A DNA stretch of 64,000 nt, taken from positions 186,001 to 250,000 of the forward strand of contig JAABTQ010000002.1 of NCBI GenBank assembly GCA_011389745.1. Reading direction: 5' to 3'. The stretch comes from Desulfobacteraceae bacterium (GTDB taxonomy: Bacteria; Desulfobacterota; Desulfobacteria; Desulfobacterales; SKZT01). Below are positions 36,207 through 43,260 of the stretch, piece after piece. The notes under the pieces are model-generated. The model was given only the letters and a program-made list of their open reading frames with translations. It was not told the origin of the DNA and ran no database searches. The translations under genes were made by a program, and so were the position numbers. The stretch's first letter is position 1, and each line of letters begins with the position of its first letter.

Positions 36207-36371
36207 TTGAGTATTCATGTTGGACTTGTCAGGCAAATAAAAGAAACCGGCTTGGCTGAGGTGCAAACCGACAGGCAAAATGCCTGCGGAGGTTGTCAAT
36301 CCTCTGATGGCTGTCGTGCTTGTCTTTCAGGAGGAGGGAAACTGTTAAAGAAACAATCCTGCTGCGGATAA
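36207..36371 (+). CDS. Mini RseC-like Cys-rich protein
   Basis: The track starts at 36111, but GAGGAGG is placed five bases before TTG 36207, which gives a 54-residue protein: IHVGLVRQIKETGLAEVQTD, then RQNACGGCQSSDGCRACLSG and KKQSCCG. The CGGC-x5-C pattern matches the N-terminal part of RseC/MucC, whose membrane helices are absent here. It may bind an Fe-S cluster or metal. It sits just ahead of the second kinase gene and could be co-transcribed with it. Confidence 0.65.
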   Translation: MSIHVGLVRQIKETGLAEVQTDRQNACGGCQSSDGCRACLSGGGKLLKKQSCCG

Positions 36372-36410
36372 TCGAATATTAACGATGACGGTAACGCAAA
36401 CAGAGGGGAT

Positions 36411-38231
36411 ATGAACGAAACCGCCAAAAACACATTGAACGTGGGAACGATTCTGAATGAAAAATGGGTCATTCTGGAGTTTATTGGCAGAGGCGGTATG
36501 GGAGAGGTTTATCGGGCTCATCAGATCATCCTGAAAAGGGATGTTGCTATCAAGGTTATTTCTAGGGAGTGGCTTTCATGTATCACCGACGATGAACAAG
36601 AAGTGGAAACCGCGCTGCAACGATTCGAGCGTGAGGTTCGTGCAATGGCCCAGATACGCCATCCCAACATAGTTCAAATTTTCGACTACGGCATGGATTC
36701 GATCCATTACGACGGAGAAAATAATACAATTCATTACATTGTCATGGAATATATTCCCGGCAATACTTTACGGGAGACAATGTCCGAGCAGGGGTTCGAA
36801 CCCGAGGAAGACTTAATACGCGAATGGCTGACCCGGTATTTTCTTCCCATTCTCGATGGTATCGAAGCCATACACAAAGCCGATATGGTGCACCGGGACC
36901 TGAAGCCGGAGAATTTTCTCATAAGTGGCGATATTCCTAAAATTGCCGATTTTGGGATCGCAAGATCTTGCCGGTGGCGGGCGGTAACCAATTCGATTGA
37001 TATAAAAGGTACCATCATGTATATGGCACCCGAGCAGTTTATGGATTTCCGGCGAACCGACCACCGGGCCGATATCTATTCCCTGGGAAAAATTCTCTAC
37101 GAAGCTATCAGCGGAAAGATGGGCTCGCAAAACAAGCATATCCATTTCAAGTCGGTAGGCCTCGAAAACGCAGGAACTCCTTTTTTCAAAGAACTGGATA
37201 AAGCTATTTACATGGCAACCGCCGAGGAAAAAGAGGAGCGGTTGGATTCCATTGAACAACTTCGAAGCAAGATTCTACATGCCCTTACCTTGACCGAAAA
37301 ATCAGGTAAAACGACTTCAGATGGTTCGGCAAAAGAAATGCGTTTTCCCTTCCTTCATAGGGCTGCATGGATCTGGGCCGGTGTTGCGGTGGCGGTGTTG
37401 TCGATGGGTCTGATGACGCTATGGCACCTTTTAGGAGAACCAGGAGGGGGTTTCGATATAAGGCCGGAAGAGAAACTGAAAGTACATGAAAAGCAGATTA
37501 CCCCGCAATCCCGGATAACTCCTGACCTTTTAGGTAAATCCATAACCACGGAAGATGGTTCCACCATGTTTTACATAGACGGTGGAAAAGTTACCCTTCC
37601 AAAAACAAACGGGGAAAAAATCACGGTCGATCCTTTTTATATGGATGAAAATCCTGTAACCAACCAACAGTATGTCAAATTCCTTAACGAGGTCTCCGCA
37701 AAACCGGGCGTTGCAAACAATGTGGTTCTCGGCGATGGCAATATCTGGTTTTTTCTGGGAGAGGTCATGGAAGGCTATGATCCCATTTCCTATCGGGATG
37801 GAAAATTTTTCATCACCCATTCCGGACACTCAGCATGCCCCGTATTGCGGGTGACGGCTTTCGGAGCGGAAGCATATGCCGAATTTTACGACAAACGCCT
37901 TCCCACCGAGGCAGAATGGCTTTATGCCTACCGAAATGGGACTGACGCCGGCGGAGATGACTCCGGCTTTTTTCCTATTCCAACCCCGGTAATCCTTTTG
38001 GACAAAAACCGCTTTGGCATTCGCGGCCTCAACCAGAGTATCAACGAATGGGTCTTCCGGTCCGAATCAAAAGATACTGAAACCCCGGTTTTGGAACCTG
38101 AATACATGATCGTTGGAAACATTGGTGTGGAAAAAAGCGAAAAAGCAACATTGTCTTTATTGAAACGACTCCCTTGGGAGGCCTTCGAGACAGTGGGATT
38201 TCGAGGTGCTAAAGATGTTTCAGAAAAATAA
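36411..38231 (+). CDS. Membrane Ser/Thr kinase with SUMF1 domain (second copy)
   Basis: This 606-aa protein is the divergent homologue of the kinase at 32121-34019: GRGGMGEVYRAH, VAIKVI, DMVHRDLKPENFLI, IADFGIARS and an intact MYMAPEQF. A transmembrane helix (WIWAGVAVAVLSMGLMTLWH, about 322-342) precedes the outer SUMF1 domain (VDPFYMDENPVTNQQYVKFL, DKRLPTEAEWLYAYRNG, WEAFETVGFRGAKD). The catalytic FGE cysteine is again missing. GAGGGG precedes the ATG. Both kinases flank the phosphatase gene, giving two sensors with one eraser. Confidence 0.94.
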   Translation: MNETAKNTLNVGTILNEKWVILEFIGRGGMGEVYRAHQIILKRDVAIKVISREWLSCITDDEQEVETALQRFEREVRAMAQIRHPNIVQIFDYGMDSIHYDGENNTIHYIVMEYIPGNTLRETMSEQGFEPEEDLIREWLTRYFLPILDGIEAIHKADMVHRDLKPENFLISGDIPKIADFGIARSCRWRAVTNSIDIKGTIMYMAPEQFMDFRRTDHRADIYSLGKILYEAISGKMGSQNKHIHFKSVGLENAGTPFFKELDKAIYMATAEEKEERLDSIEQLRSKILHALTLTEKSGKTTSDGSAKEMRFPFLHRAAWIWAGVAVAVLSMGLMTLWHLLGEPGGGFDIRPEEKLKVHEKQITPQSRITPDLLGKSITTEDGSTMFYIDGGKVTLPKTNGEKITVDPFYMDENPVTNQQYVKFLNEVSAKPGVANNVVLGDGNIWFFLGEVMEGYDPISYRDGKFFITHSGHSACPVLRVTAFGAEAYAEFYDKRLPTEAEWLYAYRNGTDAGGDDSGFFPIPTPVILLDKNRFGIRGLNQSINEWVFRSESKDTETPVLEPEYMIVGNIGVEKSEKATLSLLKRLPWEAFETVGFRGAKDVSEK

Positions 38232-38520
38232 TATCCCATTAAAAAACCGTCCAGATAAGAGGAATGAGACAGAGGCCTTTTTTCGATCGCAACGTCCCCA
38301 CAAAAGCACCATACGAAAAGGGTAAAAACTCCAGGCCATAAAAAGATAACAAGAGCCCCACCTGAAGGTCTCCGGCTAGAATCCGGCAGCAAGCTGGAAA
38401 GTCAAAATAACGTGGTCACGAACATTCCGGCTGGGAATTTCATCCTTCTGATCCACAAACGTGAATTCTACGCTGACTTTGTTTGCCTGTCCTTTGATGA
38501 AATAGTTCAAGCCGAAATAG

Positions 38521-38590
38521 TGCCTGAACGAAAACTCCCCTCCCAGTGGGAAAGGCTGGGGGAGGGAATAATTGACTTTTCGTTCAGGCA
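38521..38590. repeat. Palindromic repeat family C copy (gap 38232-38634)
   Basis: TGCCTGAACG ... CGTTCAGGCA encloses CTCCCCTCCCAGTGGGAAAGG and GGGGGAGGG, the same design as the copy at 14145-14211. The rest of this 400-base gap shows no gene. Confidence 0.8.
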
Positions 38591-38634
38591 CCAAATATGG
38601 TTTTTTTGTTTCGTACCTAACCAGTGCTGTCAAA

Positions 38635-39711
38635 TCAAAGATTCTCCAGGTACAGTGTGATTATCTCCCCATGCTTTAATACTACAAAAGCATCTGAATC
38701 GAGTCCGGCATTCTCTGTGGCTTTGGCCAGCCTTTTGGGGGGCTCATCAGGAGGCTCATCAGTAAGAATGAATGTGCCCCAGTGGATTCCTACCGATTTT
38801 TCGGCATTGATATCCTGATGAACCCTGACGGATTCTTCAGGCGATATATGGTATTTCGACATAAACCATCGGGGTTCATAAGCGCCTATGGGTATGGCGG
38901 CCAGATCAATCTTACCGAACTTTTGGCCGATTTGTTTAAAGTGCGGACAATATCCGGAATCTCCCGCAAAAAAGAATCTAAAATCCGGAACTTCTATAAC
39001 CCACCCGGCCCAAAGGGTTCTATTTTTTGAAAAAAGGCTCCTTTTGCTCCAGTGCTGAACCGGCACTGCCGTGATGGAAAAATTTTCCATCTGGGTATTT
39101 TCCCACCAGTCCAACTCGAATACTTTAGTGATACCTCGCTTGTTAAACCATTGCTTCAGGCCGAGAGGCACGAAAAAAACAGTGTCTTCTCCTCCGGGTC
39201 GTTGGAAAAGATTCATGACAGACCCCTCGTCCAGGGCATCATAGTGATCATGTGAAATCAATACCATGTGAATGGGAGGAAGGTTTTCCATGGAAACACC
39301 TGGCGGAACCAGTCGTTTGGGCCCCGCCCATTGAACCGGTGAAGTCCTTTGGGAAAATAAAGGGTCGGTCAGGATATTTTTACCATCCAATTGCAGCAAT
39401 ACGGTTGCATGGCCGATCCAGGTCAAAGTGGTTTGATCGTCCTCGGAATGAATAAATTTCGGATTATTTTTCACCACCTCAAACTGGTAAGTTTCCGGCC
39501 CGGGAATGTCTTTAAAAAATCTTTGCCATCGCCACTTGAGAAAATCCAAAAAAGATTTTTCATCACTGACATATACATTCCTGAACCCATTGTGGGTATG
39601 GTGAGACTTTGGCATTCCAACCGGTTGGGCGGCACATCCGAACATAAAAAAAAATCCTAATGTGACAAAAAGATTTTTATACAAGTTCAATGATTTTGTA
39701 TTTGTATTCAT
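38635..39711 (-). CDS. NAPE-PLD-like metallo-beta-lactamase-fold lipoprotein
   Basis: The N-terminus has a lipobox (FFFMFGCAAQ), so the protein is lipid-anchored. The domain shows TLTWIGHATVLLQLDGKNIL, MVLISHDHYDALDEGS (the HxHxDH-type motif seen as HDHYD), FFFAGDSGYCPHF and SVGIHWGTF, an arrangement typical of NAPE-hydrolysing phospholipase D and UlaG-like enzymes. It probably hydrolyses a phosphodiester of N-acyl lipids at the envelope; the substrate is inference. It is monocistronic and divergent from the hybrid kinase. Confidence 0.9.
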   Translation of the reverse strand: MNTNTKSLNLYKNLFVTLGFFFMFGCAAQPVGMPKSHHTHNGFRNVYVSDEKSFLDFLKWRWQRFFKDIPGPETYQFEVVKNNPKFIHSEDDQTTLTWIGHATVLLQLDGKNILTDPLFSQRTSPVQWAGPKRLVPPGVSMENLPPIHMVLISHDHYDALDEGSVMNLFQRPGGEDTVFFVPLGLKQWFNKRGITKVFELDWWENTQMENFSITAVPVQHWSKRSLFSKNRTLWAGWVIEVPDFRFFFAGDSGYCPHFKQIGQKFGKIDLAAIPIGAYEPRWFMSKYHISPEESVRVHQDINAEKSVGIHWGTFILTDEPPDEPPKRLAKATENAGLDSDAFVVLKHGEIITLYLENL

Positions 39712-39892
39712 AAATTACTCCATTGGTGCCGGATCTCTCGTTTTTGCAAGCATGGTATGTCTTATTGGGCCATTAAAAGTAAAAAATAGGGAAAAAAGAA
39801 AAAAAATCAAGGTGTTCCTTTTGCCGGTATGTCATATATTTGGCTCAGTTAAATATTGAAAAAATCTTATAGGATAGATATAATCGGATAAC

Positions 39893-41506
39893 TTGGAATT
39901 ACAATCAGATTTTTTTGATTTCACAGGGGCCTTCCAATGTTTTTTTGGCAAAGTTAAGGATATCAATTTTTTGGACTTCAAAAAAAATAGAAACCATGCG
40001 AAACAACTATGCCTGATGGAGGCTGTTGAACAGACCTCCGAGGGTATTTTAATTGCGGATTCAAACCGTGTGGTTCGCTATGTTAATCCGGCTTTTGAGA
40101 AAATGAGCGGATTTTTGCACGATGAGCTTGTCGGCAAAAATGCTGATAAGATCTGGAGTGAGTATAATGAGAAATGTTTTCCGGATAACCTTTGGAGCAA
40201 CCTGAACCAGGGTAATTCCTGGGAAGGGCGGATGACAAACAGAAGAAAAGACGGAAGCCTCTATGAATCGGAAACCAAAATTTCCGTTGTCCGTGGTCGA
40301 AACGGAAACCTTAGTCATTTCGTGAATGTCAACCGGGACTTGACCCGTGAGGCACGCTTGGAAAAACAATTAATCCGGGCCCAAAAAATGCAAGCCATCG
40401 GCACTCTTGCCGGAGGAATTGCTCACGATTTCAACAATATACTTTCCGCCATCATGGGATATACGGAAATTTGTATGCTTCAGGCTCCCAAAGATACCCA
40501 AATTCCAAGATGGCTAGAGAGGGTTATGCTGGCTTGCGATCGGGCCAAGGACCTGGTCAAACAAATTTTGACTTTCAGCCGGCAAACCAAGCAGGAGTAT
40601 AACAAAGTCCAAATTCATCTGATTGTTAAAGAGGCATTGAAGCTTCTCAGAGCCTCTCTTCCATCTACCATCGAAATCCGGCAGGAGATTCTTACAGACT
40701 CCAGCTATGTTATGGCCGACCCTGCGCAGATACACCAAATTTTAGTGAACCTTTGCACAAACGCTGCTCAAGCCATGCATGAAAATGGGGGAAAACTGTC
40801 TGTTAAACTTGACGATTTGAACCTGGACCCAAAAGATAAAAAAAAATTTTCAGCCATTACAGCCGGTGCTTATGTTCGGCTGACCGTCAGCGATACCGGA
40901 CATGGAATGGACAGGGAAACCATAGAACATATCTTTGACCCGTTTTTTACTACAAAAAAAAACGGTGAGAGTGCGGGCATGGGATTGGCAGTAGTACAGA
41001 GCATTGTCGGAGATCATGGGGGAGCTCTTTTTGTTAACAGCGAACCTGAAAATGGTTCTACATTTGAAGTCTTATTTCCGAAAACCACCATCGAACCCGC
41101 TTTGGAAAAACAATCCCCGGCAAACCTTCCTCGTGGAAACGAACGTATTCTTTTGGTCGACGATGAAGAATTTATTGTGGATATTGCAAAAGAAATGCTC
41201 GAAATTCTGGGATACAACATCACAACCACTGGTGGCAGTCCTGAGGCCCTTAAATGGTTCGATCAGGCCCCGGATAATTTTGACCTGGTCATTACCGACC
41301 AAACCATGCCCAAAATGACCGGGACTGATTTGGCTGAAAGAATAAAAAATATAAGACCCGACATTCCAATCATTTTATGCACCGGTTACAGTGAAGAGAT
41401 TATCGCCGAAAAAAACGAATCCCGAAATATTAAGGCTGTCATCATGAAACCCTTTATTATCCAGGAAATGGCTTTGACTGTCAGAAAAGTTTTAGACGGT
41501 CAATGA
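39893..41506 (+). CDS. Hybrid sensor histidine kinase (PAS-HisKA-HATPase-REC)
   Basis: There is one PAS domain (about 42-155: VEQTSEGILIADSNRVVRYV), then HisKA with GGIAHDFNNILSAIMGYTEI (His in HDFNN, the NtrB-like class), HATPase with NLCTNAAQAM (N-box), DTGHGM (G1) and GMGLAVV (G2), and a C-terminal receiver ERILLVDDEEF ... LVITDQTMPKM. It has no transmembrane helix and is cytoplasmic. The start is a TTG without a strong ribosome site and the N-terminus is short, so the true start is uncertain. It is followed after 40 bases by a SpoIIE phosphatase, so both may form one unit. Confidence 0.92.
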   Translation: MELQSDFFDFTGAFQCFFGKVKDINFLDFKKNRNHAKQLCLMEAVEQTSEGILIADSNRVVRYVNPAFEKMSGFLHDELVGKNADKIWSEYNEKCFPDNLWSNLNQGNSWEGRMTNRRKDGSLYESETKISVVRGRNGNLSHFVNVNRDLTREARLEKQLIRAQKMQAIGTLAGGIAHDFNNILSAIMGYTEICMLQAPKDTQIPRWLERVMLACDRAKDLVKQILTFSRQTKQEYNKVQIHLIVKEALKLLRASLPSTIEIRQEILTDSSYVMADPAQIHQILVNLCTNAAQAMHENGGKLSVKLDDLNLDPKDKKKFSAITAGAYVRLTVSDTGHGMDRETIEHIFDPFFTTKKNGESAGMGLAVVQSIVGDHGGALFVNSEPENGSTFEVLFPKTTIEPALEKQSPANLPRGNERILLVDDEEFIVDIAKEMLEILGYNITTTGGSPEALKWFDQAPDNFDLVITDQTMPKMTGTDLAERIKNIRPDIPIILCTGYSEEIIAEKNESRNIKAVIMKPFIIQEMALTVRKVLDGQ

Positions 41507-41546
41507 TCCCTTATTGTTTATCATCACAGAGTTTAACTTTATCCAT

Positions 41547-42764
41547 ATGACAACTGATTTAAAAGACCTAAAGGAATCCAACGAGTTTTTAAACCTTTTG
41601 TTGGACAATATTGACTCAGCGGTTTTGATCGCCGATGAAAATTTTCAGATTTTCCAGGTCAACAATTTTTTTCTCGAACTCTTTGACAGTGCCACAGAAT
41701 CCGTAGTGGACAAAAAGTTCGGGGCTGTTTCCGGATGTGTTCACTCGATTACGGAAAACATGCCCTGTGGAGAAACATCAGAGTGTAAAAACTGTGTATT
41801 AAGACATTCAATCATGCAGACGCTTCTGGAAAAGGTCCCCGTCGACCGGGTGTCGCTTAACAGGGTTTTTTATATCAATAACCGTCCGGTGGAAAAATTT
41901 ATGCAGTTCAGTACCCGGTTCATCAAATTTCACGGACGGAAAATGATTCTTGTGCTCATTTATGATGTGACCGACCTTGAAATTCAAAAAATAGAATTGC
42001 AGAAAAAACAGGAGCAACTCGATATTGACCTTGCTGCTGCCGCTGAAATTCAGAAAAGTCTGCTTCCGGATGTTGTCCCGACTTCCGGACGGATGAAAAT
42101 GGCCTGGAAATTCGAGCCTTCCGGAAAAATCGGGGGTGACATTTTCAATATTCATTACCCGGAAAAAAACAAAATCGGACTCTATATGCTTGATGTCTGT
42201 GGTCATGGAGTCTCCGCCGCACTCATCGCCGTGGCAGTTTCTCAGTTCTTTACAAGCAAGACAAATCTTTTGGGAGAAAAATCAACCATCGAGGCTCCCG
42301 GAAAAGTTTTATGCAACTTAAACCAGGTTTTCCCGTTTGAGCGATTTGACAGCTTTTTTACCATTATCTATATGACCATCGATAACCTGTCCGGTCTTTT
42401 GACCTATAGCTGTGCCGGGCACCCGCCACCCATTATTGTTCACACGGACAATAATGTCGAAATTCTTGACAAACATGGTTCTGTCATTGGTGCTGAAAAA
42501 AACCAGATCTACGGGCAAGAGCAAAAACAGCTTCATGCAGGAGATAAAATTGTCCTTTACACCGACGGAATTCTGGAATTGTGTGACAAGGATGGCGAAT
42601 TTTTCGGGAAAAAACGATTCCGGCAAATATTGGAAACACATGGGCCAAAGACACCGGATCAACTCGTGGAAAACATATATTCCGAAGCAAAAACCTACTG
42701 CGACGGCAAGGAAATCGATGACGACATCTCCATTCTGGTGGTGGAGTATAATGGTGGACCATAA
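41547..42764 (+). CDS. PAS-domain SpoIIE/RsbU-type serine phosphatase
   Basis: ATG 41547 (MTTDLKDLKES) is preferred to the track start. The N-terminal PAS (LDNIDSAVLIADENFQIFQV) has an inserted Cys cluster, CVHSITENMPCGETSECKNC, possibly redox or metal-binding. The C-terminal PPM module has AAAEIQKSLLPDVVP, KIGGDIFNIHYP, LDVCGHGVSAALIAV, IVLYTDGILELCD and DDDISILVVEY, all RsbU/SpoIIE motifs. It likely dephosphorylates an anti-sigma-antagonist-like partner, none of which is seen here. It probably takes its input from the upstream hybrid kinase. Confidence 0.92.
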   Translation: MTTDLKDLKESNEFLNLLLDNIDSAVLIADENFQIFQVNNFFLELFDSATESVVDKKFGAVSGCVHSITENMPCGETSECKNCVLRHSIMQTLLEKVPVDRVSLNRVFYINNRPVEKFMQFSTRFIKFHGRKMILVLIYDVTDLEIQKIELQKKQEQLDIDLAAAAEIQKSLLPDVVPTSGRMKMAWKFEPSGKIGGDIFNIHYPEKNKIGLYMLDVCGHGVSAALIAVAVSQFFTSKTNLLGEKSTIEAPGKVLCNLNQVFPFERFDSFFTIIYMTIDNLSGLLTYSCAGHPPPIIVHTDNNVEILDKHGSVIGAEKNQIYGQEQKQLHAGDKIVLYTDGILELCDKDGEFFGKKRFRQILETHGPKTPDQLVENIYSEAKTYCDGKEIDDDISILVVEYNGGP

Positions 42765-42884
42765 CTTTGTGGTATGATGGCCATGTCACAGAACTATTTC
42801 TTTGAGCGATTTTATCATCAACCCGGTATCATTCCGGCAAAAGCCCAAAGCGTCAACTTATGGTTGGGATCAAATCTTATAATC

Positions 42885-42985
42885 CGTCATTCCAAGGAGT
42901 CCGACTCTGTTGGGTTCACCTCCTGGATTCCAGCCTCCGCTGGAATGACGGATAGCTGCTGACAAAATCGCTTCATTTAGGTTAT
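42885..42985. repeat. Family A MITE copy (gene-free gap 42765-43260)
   Basis: CGTCATTCCAAGGAGTCC ... CCTCCGCTGGAATGACG (42885-42950), followed by GATAGCTGCTGACAAAATCG and CTTCATTTAGG. The reverse complement of this flank occurs at 50441-50468, so the two copies are inverted relative to each other. At 43133-43165 a partial family B repeat (GTCATTCTGAGGGAGC) also occurs. No gene is seen in this gap. Confidence 0.8.
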
Positions 42986-43260
42986 TGATTAGTTTAGGAT
43001 AAAAGTCTTTCCATATCAAATAAAATACGCCAATATAAAAAGTCAAAATTGCTTTTAATCAGTGCCCGAACGAAATTGAAGCTTTTTTCGAATACGGGTA
43101 TCAAGGTTCGGGATTCATTCTTTGCCTGTCATTCTGAGGGAGCCACTCGCAGCAGGTTGATGGCTGTTAAGACCATAATACCTGGTCCGCTCCTTAAGTA
43201 AGCTCGTATGGGGGTTGGGAGAGGAAACAGTGATATCAATCGAAGCAAGAGGATATTCTC

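Noticed and set aside
32121-38231. Possible diversity-generating retroelement, since SUMF1/C-type-lectin folds are common DGR targets
   Set aside because: No reverse transcriptase ORF and no near-identical template/variable repeat pair is visible near the SUMF1 3' ends.
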